Part shown: positions 1 to 59,184 of the stretch, one piece after another
Position numbering within the stretch: the stretch's first letter is position 1
Layout of the letters: each line of letters begins with the position of its first letter
Source of the DNA: Brienomyrus brachyistius
Taxonomy: Eukaryota; Chordata; Actinopteri; Osteoglossiformes; Mormyridae
Assembly: GCF_023856365.1 (NCBI RefSeq)
Contig: NC_064547.1
Coordinates: 23,124,168 to 23,188,167, forward strand
Length of the DNA: 64,000 bases
Direction of reading: 5' to 3'
Position numbers and translations under genes: made by a program
The notes under the pieces: model-generated
Told to the model about the DNA's origin: nothing
Seen by the model: only the letters and a program-made list of their open reading frames with translations
Database searches by the model: none

Positions 1-637
1 CATGAATTACGTGCTCAGTTGACGCCCCTGGTAACTTTGGTAGAGGTGTTTGGTTCGACTTCAGCTTTCCGGGCTTTTCTGACAATCATAGAGCCAGTGT
101 GAGCAACAGCTGAGGACATATTTGGTGTCATTTCTCAGGGAAGCAACCGTTTACAACAAGAGATCCTTGTGTGCATGAGCCAATATCCATTGCAGACCAA
201 GGTCTCCACAAACCAAAACGTGTCTCGAGGTGTTTTTCAGTCCATCGTGAAAGTTCTATGAATTATTTCCAAAGCCATCTGTGTGTCGTATTCTGCTCAA
301 ATCTACTGTGACAACATTCAGGGCAGGTCTAAATACTGGCCATAAGCTGTAGCTTAATAAATGTTTATTATAGTGCTATAATAATTAGTTGTGTTCGCCA
401 GAATGTTATCTATATCAGTGTTTCCCAATCAGTCCTAATTTTTGCTGCTTCCAAGCTCCCTGCCTGGCAGTCCACATTTTTGCTCCTGAACAAAATTGTC
501 TGTGTCTGTGTGCCGTCTGGGGGCCCCCGAGGACCAGACTGGGAAACACTGATCTATGTCATTAATGTGCCTTGACATTCAGATGTTTGGTAAATGTAAA
601 TCACCAAAAGGTTGTCCTACCTGTCGGACTCTCCCAG
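1..637 (+). other. 3' part of the intron before window exon 1
   Basis: No coding exon for domain I S1-S5 is visible here, so the preceding exon lies outside the window. The only recognisable element is the short inverted-repeat MITE at 416-551. The branch-point and pyrimidine-tract region of exon 1 follows it (CTGTCGGACTCTCCCAG up to 637). Confidence 0.6.
416..551. mobile_element. hAT-like MITE with 8-bp target-site duplication
   Basis: The ends are inverted repeats: CAGTGTTTCCCAA on the left and CTGGGAAACACTG on the right. The flanking 8-mers ATCTATAT (408-415) and ATCTATGT (552-559) agree at 7 of 8 positions. An 8-bp duplication with CAGTG termini is typical of non-autonomous hAT elements. 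Related copies lie at 6463-6621 and 46830-47060. There is no coding capacity. Confidence 0.75.
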
Positions 638-49308
<48,671 letters not shown>

Positions 49309-50333
49309 GGATGAGTGAGTGCCGGGGGGAGGCACAGCAACGCAGAGGACAGTGCCAGGACAAAGGAACACCCCCCAATAAGGAAAGACAGGTTTTCATG
49401 CTTTTTCTTTGTGACAAAGTGCATGGGTATGTTTGCCAAAGTTTCAAGAAATATTAGAGGAAGAGGGACCTGCTGAAGATGTAGTTTTTTTTTTACAATA
49501 GAAATCTCAAACCCTTAATAAGCGTTAGAAGTAAAACATAGTGGAATTCAAAATGGTCAAGTGAATGGTAATTCTGTCATACTACAGTTTTTTTTCCAAT
49601 GTGGTCACTAAGTCAATTGAAGGTTATAAGCTAGTAATCAGTATTATTCAGGTGTTAAGAACTGTACCCAATGAATGTTGACATAGCAGGATTTTACTCA
49701 TCCTAAATAGCATGAATGAGGGATTCCCCTCCATCTCAGAGTGGAACGCTGTTGTGAGAGCAATGTTACAATGGCTCTTGTGGAACTGTGCTATGGAAGC
49801 AGCCATACTTGCACCAAAATAGATTTTAGGAGGTTTTAGAAGGTTTACAGCTTCAGAAACCAAACCTAGGATTGCCTTGCCCTCTATCTCCTAAGAGGAG
49901 TTTCACACTGATCACAAATATTTTTCAAATATCTAAGTTCCAAGTCACCTGATCCCAGGTCTGTTTTTTTTAATCTACCCTTCAGAAAGATGCAACGATT
50001 GAATAGCTTCTGCTAAGATCAAGCCACAAATGAACACAACCTGTCAAGACACACCAAGTTCTCTTGAAAAGAACAGCTTACTATGAACTCATGCTAGAAA
50101 AGTTTGGTGATGGCCATCGTGAAAGGTTTAGCATAAATACAATGCAAGACCAGGTCTGCCCACTTGCCCACCGCTGAAGGCTGGATAACAGAGGCTTTGT
50201 GGAGTACAGGCATGGTAGAGAGAGATGCTGGTCCTCTGTATAATATGTAAAGACCCGAACTTGTGTGTTCATCTTCTGGATACATATAATAGACTTTAAA
50301 AAGCCATGTTCTTTTGTATATACAATAAAATGT

Positions 50334-50339
50334 TCCAGG
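50334..50339 (+). terminator. Candidate proximal poly(A) signal
   Basis: AATAAA lies about 1.0 kb after the stop, directly after TGTATATA and before a GTTTGTGC-type stretch. Confidence 0.35.
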
Positions 50340-52106
50340 AACATGTTTGTGCAACAACAATTCCAAATATCTATCCATGTAATGAGAAGAAATTTTAAAG
50401 TGTCTTTATTTAACGAGATTCTCTCTTTATTTATTTAGAAGTTTTTTACGTTATGTGACAAGGAATATTACATGCAGTCACAACAGTCGTGTCACTGTAA
50501 CCCTAAATATAAGTGACCCAACAAACTGCTGCAAAGAACATCTGTTAGGGTGGGTGATGTTCTTGAGTCTACAAGCTGCCTTCACAAGAGCTGTCCTGAA
50601 GCACCCCAACTTGTAAAAGTACCACAGAGTGTGGAACAGACTCAGAGACATTTTCCTGTTTCCATTTCCTGCTCTTCTTTTCATTGCAGTGCCAGAGGTC
50701 AAAAGGAAGTAGCCTGTCGTAGCTTTTCAAAACGTTCAGTTATTAGCAATCCTTCAGTTTTTACTTAACGCATTTAAGTTCAGTTATCTCAGTTATTGCA
50801 GCCATACATTTGGATGGCTAAATCAATGTAAAGTCTGTTTTCCTCAAAGGATCTGAGATACATTATTCCCAATACTAAGTGAACTGTTACCATATCTTTA
50901 CAGACCACCTACATAACACATTTATCTTTCCAAACAGCTCTGAACGATGTATGACATCACTGTACAATTAGTGGGTTTCTTCACATGAAAATTCTGACTG
51001 CATTTTATTTCTAAATGCAGTTTCACATTTCAATGTTTGGGTCACTGGTTTGGGATGACAGCAGGCGAGAGGAGATCCCCCATAAAGTAATGTACTGTAA
51101 GGCTTCCGCAGATATAATTTATTCAATGTAACTTACAAATGTCTGAGATTTAGGTTGTGGCCCTCAAAATAAGCTCCTCCCTCAAAATATTTTGTAGCTT
51201 GAATAATTTAATGTTTGTTAACACATATATGCTATTTATGGTTTTAATATGCTAAATTATGACTCCAAACTATTTTTAAATGCTCCTGTTTTGTCTATCA
51301 GTAATGTCCATAGTACTATATGGATATGGTGATAGAATTGGCCCCTAAGTCCTGGTGACCATGAAAATATTTTCAACATGTAAGGGGTTACCCAGGCAAT
51401 GGTATCATCTGAAAGTCAATTAAATGAACAAAGAGCTTACTTAATATGCTCAGTCTTTACCTGCTTCTCCACCCGAAAGCCTTCCTGACGTACGTTATGA
51501 TGTCACCAACCTCTTTGTGGACAGTGTCAACACAGTCAGCTACAGTAGTATTCTTTTCTACGGGGACATCTGTCACATGGAGAGAAAATGAAAACCAAAT
51601 TTAGGTGCTGAAATCTGTTCAGACGTTTATTTTTTAACATTAATTGAATATATTTTGTATATGAGTTATATTTGAAATGTTTAATGGAAAGACATTTCGT
51701 TGACTCAGTATCCAAGAACATACAAAAGAAACAAAGAAATGATTATATGGTATTGAGTTTTTAAAAGAAAAGCCAACATTTTGTCACTTGAATATACATT
51801 ATATCCCAAAAAGCAAATATATATTAAGTAATGTGGCGTACTTTGTTTTTGTGGATGTTTCTAAAATGTTTGAATTAGAAGTATTTGGTAAATGTTTTAT
51901 ATGAGGTCACAGTTTTGTGAACGGTTTTATGTTGCACCTGACTCTGGTTTGAATAAGTTTACCCGTATCAATCATTTCACTGTTTATATTCCAAAATAGA
52001 TGCCTGTCTATATCTTTGACAAAAATAAATGACACTTTGTTTTGTGAAGGAAACATGTTTTACATTTCTCTGTGTAAAGAACCTATCAAAATTATTACTG
52101 TTCTTT

Positions 52107-52112
52107 AATAAA
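52107..52112 (+). terminator. Candidate distal poly(A) signal
   Basis: AATAAA lies 2.8 kb after the stop, followed within 30 nt by TGTGTTTCTT, a GT/T-rich downstream-type element. A second AATAAA is at 52024. Confidence 0.35.
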
Positions 52113-53781
52113 ATGACACCTGCACTTTGGAAAAATGTGTTTCTTACTGCACACAGTGTTCTGGGAACGAGAGACGCGTGTCGCACAAACAGTCATGACA
52201 TGTTACAGCCTCAGTGATTGATGAGTGATTAGTGATTGATGAGTGGTTTTTCATAGGAGTGAATGTATGTGATTTATAAATAAGGCTATTGAAAGAAGTT
52301 TATTTTTACTTAATGTAGCAGTAATGTTTAGTTTCCACTTGAATTTATTCTTGTGCAATGGTTGTATGTACATATTTTGGGATGAGTGTGTCTGTTAAAT
52401 AGGTGTGGTTGGTATAGAACACCAGAGATTAATCAGCCCGAGCATCTGCATTTTCCACGTCTTTGATCATCAATATCTTTTATAAAAATGGTCTCTGAGG
52501 TGTCTATGAGCAGCCTGGCATCTGGGACAGTCCAGCACGCTCCCGCTCCCATTGTTCTGCAGTTTTGCTTGTTCAAGTCCAGTCTGCATTTACTTTGGAG
52601 CTGCTCTCTCCAGCCAGACAAGGTCATACACCTGCCCACAAGCAATGTTAGACAGCATCACTTGCTAACATCTTTCTTTGCTCCATCTCCAGTACCCCTG
52701 TGCTTTTCCTTTCATAACTTTCATAAAAGGATCTTTAAATGATTAGTGCCCTGTATATTTTGGATTATATTAATGTTAAGTTTGACAGTAAGGAGCACTT
52801 AGCTGATTGAAATTGTGAGACAGGTCCATGGTACACATTTAGGCAAGTACTTAATCTCTAAAGTTATCTGTTTAAGTGGGTTTGTTGTGCAAATTTGGGT
52901 GTACATCTGAAAATGCCTTTTCAACAAGACTTTATAAAATTTATCACTTAGTGAATTTTCATCCCTAACGGATTTACTTTCTAGACGACGTTATTCACAT
53001 TCCAGACCAAACATGTTATGCAAACAAGCAAGTTAGCACAGACCTGCAAGCCTTCAAAGGTATCTCTGGCTGAGAAGGTCCCACATGTGGTCTGCAGGAT
53101 CTGTTAGCCACACTTGAAATATGAAATGTATATTTAACGTTACATACTGTAAGTGACTGTAAATCAGTTCTGGAGTAATAATGATGTGGAAAAATAGCGG
53201 TATCATGCAATCTTGTGTTTTACTTTAACATGACAATATACACTTCAATATACAAAATAGAACAAAATGAGTAATAATGTTCTTCAAAATGGCCACCGAT
53301 TGCCTTGCTACAGTACGAGTTCAACAAACATGAGTTTCAGTATGAAATCACCCAACACATCTTCTGGCCTCTGCTGCAGTCATTTCTACAAGTCCGGGGT
53401 GCTTGTGGATTGTTTTGATCCGGTTCTGCTACCCAGGTTATCCCATACAAGTTATCTGGGGTTGAGGACTTGGGCTAGGGTAAGTGAAGTAATCAGCTGG
53501 AGTTTTCTTGAAGTTTTGGCAGATAATTCTCTCACTGTTTGAATGTGGGTTCTTAAGATGTTACCTACGATTGAAAGCCTGCTTTAATCTTAATACTAGT
53601 GTGATGGCATAACTCTGAAGAAGGTAATTGTAGGCATGCAAGTTGAGATCTCTCTGTATTTGGTGAAGATCACCAACGGATTTTTTGTTCTTGTTTGATC
53701 TTCATGAGTGCCAGTAATTCAGACAGTTGGAATTTAAATGAGTTTAAGGTATTTTTGGGTAAGTTTAAGTTGGGTAATTTG

Positions 53782-53911
53782 GGTCCAGAGAGTAAAAGTC
53801 CTGACCAGGATTTTTGTTTCAACCAACCAGTTCAATACTGTGACTGTGGCTCTTTATGCTCAACTGGTTGGTTGAAACAAAATCTTGGTCTGGAATTTTA
53901 CTCTCTGGACC
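53782..53911. repeat. Fold-back (near-palindromic) element
   Basis: The left arm GGTCCAGAGAGTAAAAGTCC and ATTTTTGTTTCAACCAACCA pairs with the right arm TGGTTGGTTGAAACAAAATC and TTTTACTCTCTGGACC, around a loop of about 30 nt. It is probably a MITE; the arms would form a long hairpin if transcribed. Confidence 0.85.
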
Positions 53912-53949
53912 TGAAGTACATGACTCTGCATTCGAATAACTGCTTTAAA

Positions 53950-54205
53950 TGGAAGATGATGGTGCAGGTGGTAGTGCTATTGTTTGGCAATCGGGTGGGT
54001 TGCAGGTTCGAGCCCCAGTTTCTCTTGACCCCATTAAAGTGTCCTTGAGCAAAACTCTAAACCCCAAATTGCTCACGGTGTGCAGGTTGACGCCTTGCAT
54101 GGCAGCCTCTGCCACCGGTGTATGTGAGCCATGCATTGTAAGGTGCTTTCAGGGGAATAGGAATAGAAAAGTGCTATATAAATGCAGTCCATTTACTTTA
54201 AAGAT
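53950..54205 (+). mobile_element. tRNA-derived SINE of a second family
   Basis: A B-box-like GTTGCAGGTTCGAGCCCCAG is followed by AAGTGTCCTTGAGCAAAACT, CAAATTGCTCACGGTGTGCA, CCTTGCATGGCAGCCTCTGC, and a tail GAAAAGTGCTATATAAATGC, AGTCCATTTAC. This order is that of a widespread fish SINE. The head is partly decayed. Confidence 0.75.
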
Positions 54206-56845
54206 ATTTACGATTATGACTTCTATCTTGAATTTTTGAAATGCAGTGATTGCTTTTTCATATAAGTGCATATATCATACAATGAAGTACTGTATTAAGT
54301 ATTAATTTGTCTACAGTTCAAAAAATACATACAAATATGGTTTCAAGCAGATGTATTCAATTCTATTTGGTCATACTGTGTTATTGTACCTATACATTGA
54401 TGCACCATTGATGGCAAAAACAGCAGCTCAAAGAAGCAGCTTGTTTGACATGAGCTTGTAATTAAATTTTAATTGACTTTGGCTCACTAATTAATTTTCA
54501 TGACTAATTAATTCCCATAATTAATTTGGAACCAAAACATATGTCTGTTGGCTATAAATGCTAGACTTTTATTTAGAAAGGATATGATGAATTGCGATAT
54601 CAATGTCTGCCCAGCTTCTCCACACACTCCTACCCATAATGCAACTGCGTTTGTTCATACGTTCTTGGCGTGTTTTCATATTAAAGGTTGCGTCTTTAAA
54701 AATAATGCTACACGAAGAGTGTTAGCAAGAGACATGAACTTGAACGTTGGGTGTCACGCTGTTATGGTGAGGTAAATTTGTCATCCTCCTGAAAGACTTT
54801 ACAGAGAGCTGTGAAGTTAGACTGAAAGGAGAAAGTCCATACTGAGGTCAGTCAAGGTTTACAGGAGAATGGTACTTTTCATGCAGTTCAGTTCAGCTAA
54901 AAGTATCGTCACTGTAACCCTTTTGCAATTAGATCATTTGTTGTTATCAATATGCCATATGGCTTAAAAACTCTTCGCCAGTAGGCTACTCTTCCCAGCC
55001 CAAACCCCAGTTATAGTACAATCCCTACTATAGAATTTAGTTCCATCAGACCTCAGTCATATGACTCACCTTTAATGTCCTCAATACATTTTATTCTAGT
55101 TCAGGCACAATCACACCTTAAGTTCTGGTTGAACTGCACCTTGAGTCAGAGACGGAAAGTTAACTGATTCTGCAAGAAAAAGGAACGAATCTGACTGGAT
55201 CTGATTAGCAACAGGCAGTTTTATTATCCCTCTGGACCCAAATACATTATTGAACACAAACATCAAAATAAACATATGAACATATACTAAATCTTACACT
55301 ATGTATGACAGTGAACAAACTGCAATAGAAACACCACACAAAAAAGACTAAACTGGAATTGCTTACGTAGCTACATGCAGAAGTAAGTAATATCACATTA
55401 AATGCTAATTAGTTACTATACATAAACGAGGTCTGACACTGAGTGCTTTGATATATGAGTTTTCACAGCAGTATGAGACAAGCAAAAAAAGCAAGTGTAT
55501 TGATGTCCCAGTTCCAGGTGTATCAATCAAAAAAATACAAAATTATATAATGTGTTTGGGGAACTGTTTAAAGAATTTAGTGTATGCTGAACATGAATAA
55601 GCAGAGATTGATGGACAATTAACATAATAGCTGTTAAACACCACAAAAGTTCAGCCTCCAAATGATTGCAGCACTGAATCAGCTCCTCCATGACCCAGTT
55701 TCCACAAAAGCTGTACATTGTGAGCTTTGCAAAGCGGGAATTTATGGCAGTGCTGCTATTCAGAAGGAGCTTGTATATAAGGCCAATGTGCGGAGACACA
55801 CAGCTCCCAATGGTATTAAAAATCAATTAGTGGTCTGAAATGGTTTCCCGTCGTTCTATACTTGGATTTTTAGAGTTGACGAAGTCAGCAGTCATGTTTT
55901 TACAGAAGGGGGGGGGGGGCGTTGTCTTTTGATTATAGGTCTTTGTATCCCCTCATTCCTTTTCCAATATCTTTGGTGCAGTTGTGCCTTCGGAGATGCA
56001 CTCAGGGGCCTCACTCTGACAGGCAGGGCTGCCCAGCTTCCCCACACACCCCTACCCATAAGGCAAGTGCTTTTGTAACCTCTATGTGACATTCCTCACT
56101 GCTGACACAACCTTCAGTACTCTACCCAGGAGGAAGGGGGGAGCCAGAAGGGAAGTCACTTCTAAGGTATCCTCGGAAGTGGAGGACAAGATGCAGAGAT
56201 GGCATGGCAAACGGAACTCACTGGAAGAGGGTGTAGCCCTTCACCAGCCCAGACCCTTTAATGCCACTGAATCCTGCAAATATTCAGTTGTTTCCTAAGT
56301 ATCAAACAACATGCTAAATAATAATTAGTTCAATTCCACTTCCTTCTTTGGCACATGCTATCAGGGATGCAGTTAGATATTTTATATCCCATAGAAGCAT
56401 ATTATACTGGGCCCACAACTCAGATCAATCTGATTATGTTCCCAAATTTTAGTTCCCTGTGATTCTAGAACCTTAAAATTGCACTAACCGTCCCATCTTA
56501 TGTATGAGAAATATACATTTATGTACCGTGTGTGTGTGAGTATGAATATTTGGACCATATCTGAAGTATCCTGAAGAAAGGTTAATGTTAACATTTAGTA
56601 GATTTGTAACTATAGTGTCTTTTGCATGTTTTATGACTTGAATATATAGCTTTAATCAAAAAGGTGCTGCCATGAAGTGATAATGGTTGACACGGATAAA
56701 CTGCAAGGTAATAAGATAATAATGGCTGGACTGCCTTTGCATGTGTGTGTAAAGACCCCTGCGAGTGAGCGGCATCTGGGTGAGATATGACGACATTCCC
56801 CAGCCAACCCGCTGCATTGTGGGTAACCAGTCCTCTTTCATGATG

Positions 56846-56853
56846 TATAAAAA
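56846..56853 (+). promoter_or_regulatory. Candidate TATA box of a downstream gene
   Basis: TATAAAAA lies about 410 bp before an ATG exon with a strong donor. A GTAAGG donor-like site at 56892 and TTTGCAG at 57126-57132 could bound 5' UTR exons. The support is sequence pattern only. Confidence 0.3.
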
Positions 56854-57259
56854 CCTTTCCCACTCTGTCTTCTGTCTTCACAGTGACAGACAGTAAGGAA
56901 AAAAGCACGAACACCTCATACCGAACAACAGAGGACTTGGTTTAAAGGCGAAAAAAGGAATCGCACAATATAAGTACTTGTGGTGAATATTTTAAGCATC
57001 CTATATACAGAGAATTACAGTGTGAAAGTGGGGGGGTTATGTTTTTGTACCTTTTTCCGAGGCTTAACAGGGGCCATTGGAAACCTAGCCTTGTGGATGC
57101 GTTCTGGGAGCCCTTGACGGATATCTTTGCAGACTGTCTCCTCTACAATGGCCTCTGAATGTGAAAAGTGTCAAGGCGCTGATTCTGACCCAGAGTGGGC
57201 TCTGTTTTAGCATTTCTCTGGGCGCATTATAGAGACGCTGCACCTGTCCACCTCTGACA

Positions 57260-57298
57260 ATGCAAGCTTCAGCCTCGTTCCTTCTGCTGCTTTCCTGT
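57260..57298 (+). CDS. Candidate first coding exon of an unidentified secreted protein
   Basis: ATG with A at -3 opens MQASASFLLLLSC, then a perfect donor GTAAGT at 57299 in phase 0. A short hydrophobic leader ending at a phase-0 intron is how many secreted-protein genes begin, including the SCPP class. The leader has no basic n-region residue and is short, so it may continue in the next exon. I do not recognise the gene. Chance occurrence cannot be excluded. Confidence 0.35.
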
Positions 57299-57998
57299 GT
57301 AAGTCAAATTTTAATTTTTCATCTCCTAATGGCCAAGACCTGGTCAACTAACTGAGAGTCTGCCATAGCTTTCCCAGCTTATTGTTGGAAAAAATGATGT
57401 AATCTGATTGCTTTAGAAGCTATAGAATATAATACAGAAAAATACCTTAAAGCGAAACAAAGTTCAATACTATTGGTAAAATTTAGCTAGACTTTAGCCT
57501 GGTTTGTCGTCATCGTCTTTCCCCATATTTTGGAATTGGGGCAAATCCAGCACCGAGTGTTAAAATGTGTCTGTGTTCTGTGTTCACTCCGCTGGAGTAA
57601 TGTGTCAGTTCTTTCGGGAGCTTACCATCTGGTGAGTCAGGCACGTCCTGGATCAAAACCAAAGCCCTTATCACCTGCCTGTGAATGGACACTGGCGAGA
57701 GAGAGCAATCTTTCACAGTCATGTGACAGTCTCGCAGATCAAACGATGAAAAGGCTGAATTATTCTGCATGCCATACCGAGTCAGACATCGGCATAAAAT
57801 CACCATACTGTAGCTCTTTATACCTCACCATATTTTACTGCTCTTTTTTTATAAAAGCTTTTCAGACGTATTTTTATTTGATGCTCTCATTTGTTCTTTA
57901 AGTGAAGCTGAAACAGAACTAAACCGAATCGTGTAAGAGTAACCTTGGTCACTAATTTATGTACCTCAATCAAAAAAAGTATATTTTGTGTATAATAT

Positions 57999-58158
57999 GG
58001 CCCACTGCTCTAGGGCTGCGGGTTCGACCCCTCTGGGTACCCTGGCCCTCTCTTATTTTCTCCCACAATCCCCTTGCTCATTCTATCCCATGCTTCCTAA
58101 AATAGGCTCCAGGATCAGCATGACTGGATAAGCGATTACGGAAATTAGATGGATGGAT
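57999..58158 (+). mobile_element. Internally deleted SINE
   Basis: A B-box-like GGGCTGCGGGTTCGACCCC is joined almost directly to the L2-type tail (AAATAGGCTCCAGGATCAGC, TGGATAAGCGATTACGGAAA, TTAGATGGATGGAT). The body present in full copies is missing. Confidence 0.6.
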
Positions 58159-58419
58159 AATATGATCATTATAAAATAGTAAATTATAATTAAATCTCAG
58201 CAATATTCCCTCACAAAGGTGAACTAATTTCCACTCTGGGGCTTAGCCCTGAAATTGACAGCCAGACACCAAAATGTACAGAGAAGTTTACAGTTCAAAA
58301 AGTGCTGTTTTTTTTCAGGCTGGTCAAGAAATAGACTTAATCGATATATAAGCTAACACACAGTTTGATGACTTCGAAAAAACATCTGTAAATAAAGTTT
58401 AAAATACCAAAAAAAATGG

Positions 58420-58740
58420 TTCCTGAGTGTGTGTGTGTCTGTTGTGTGTGGATTAGGTTTATATTACATTGTGGGGACCAAATATCCCTCACAATGTGAT
58501 TAAAAACCTATTGTTTGATGTTGTGGGGGGAATTTTTCAGGTCCCCAGAAGGATCTGTGAATGCAATCAAAAAAGTAAAAATGCCAAAAGTCTCGTATTT
58601 TGTTACTAATGTCAAGGTTAAGGTTAAGGTTAGGGCTGGGTAGGGGTTAAAGTCATGTTGTGATAAGAGTTTTCCCCATAGAAATGAACAGAGAGTTACC
58701 ACAAAAATATAATTACAAACCTGTTTGTGTGTATTTATGT
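58420..58740 (+). repeat. Dispersed GT-rich repeat, inverted relative to 31740-32120
   Basis: GTGTGTGT, then ACATTGTGGGGACCAAATAT, GGTTAAGGTTAAGGTTAGGG, CTGGGTAGGGGTTAAAGTC and CCCCATAGAAATGAACAG. The GGTTAG-like run is part of the element and not telomeric. Confidence 0.6.
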
Positions 58741-58829
58741 GCGTGTGGGTAGGATTTAAATTACACTAATAAATACAGTACAGCTGGGAAATTTATTGCA
58801 CTAACACATGACATAAATTTTAAAGTTAT

Positions 58830-59184
58830 CCATCCATCCATCCATCCATTTTCCAAACCGCTTATCCTATTGGGTCGCGGGGGGTCCGGAGCCTATCCCG
58901 GAAGCAATGGGCACGAGGCAGGGAACAACCCAGGATGGGGGGGGCCAGCCCATACTCACACACCATTCATGCACACAGACACACCTACAGGCAATTCAGC
59001 AAGTCCAATTAGCGTAAGTACGCTTTTGGTCTGTGGGGGGAAGCCGGAGTACCCGGCGGAAACCCCATGACGACATGGGGAGAACATGCAAACTCCACAC
59101 ACATGTGAACCAGGCTGAGACTCGAACCCGGGTCCCAGAGGTGTGAGGCAACAGTGCTAACCACTGCACCACCATGCCGCCCCC
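58830..59184 (-). mobile_element. tRNA-derived SINE, full-length copy C
   Basis: This is the same element as at 1373-1736 and 5178-5521, with a small internal deletion near the GCAGGGCACA box. The flanks TTTTAAAGTTAT (58818-58829) and TTTTAAAGTCAT (59185-59196) are a 12-bp target-site duplication with one mismatch. Confidence 0.85.

Larger units (their letters stand above)
49309..52130 (+). other. Probable 3' UTR of cacna1e
   Basis: AT-rich sequence follows the stop without an exon-like frame. Two canonical AATAAA signals are noted at 50334 and 52107, and another at 52024. TGTANATA (Pumilio-type) sites lie at 50325-50332 and about 52367. The true end depends on which signal is used. Confidence 0.5.
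52131..56845 (+). other. Intergenic region downstream of cacna1e
   Basis: It has a fold-back repeat (53782-53911), a SINE (53950-54205) and two related 48-bp segments (54607-54654, 56029-56076). Otherwise it is AT-rich sequence with no recognisable gene. A G-run lies at about 55907-55919. Confidence 0.5.

Noticed and set aside
556..637. Extension of window exon 1 upstream to an AG at 582
   Set aside because: The frame is open but the acceptor is poor, and it would add 18 residues absent from Cav2.3; the AG at 637 has a better tract and the expected length. Kept only as a possible alternative.
58610..58650. Interstitial telomere-like GGTTAAGGTTAAGGTTAGGG
   Set aside because: The same block is part of a dispersed repeat also found inverted at 31740-32120.
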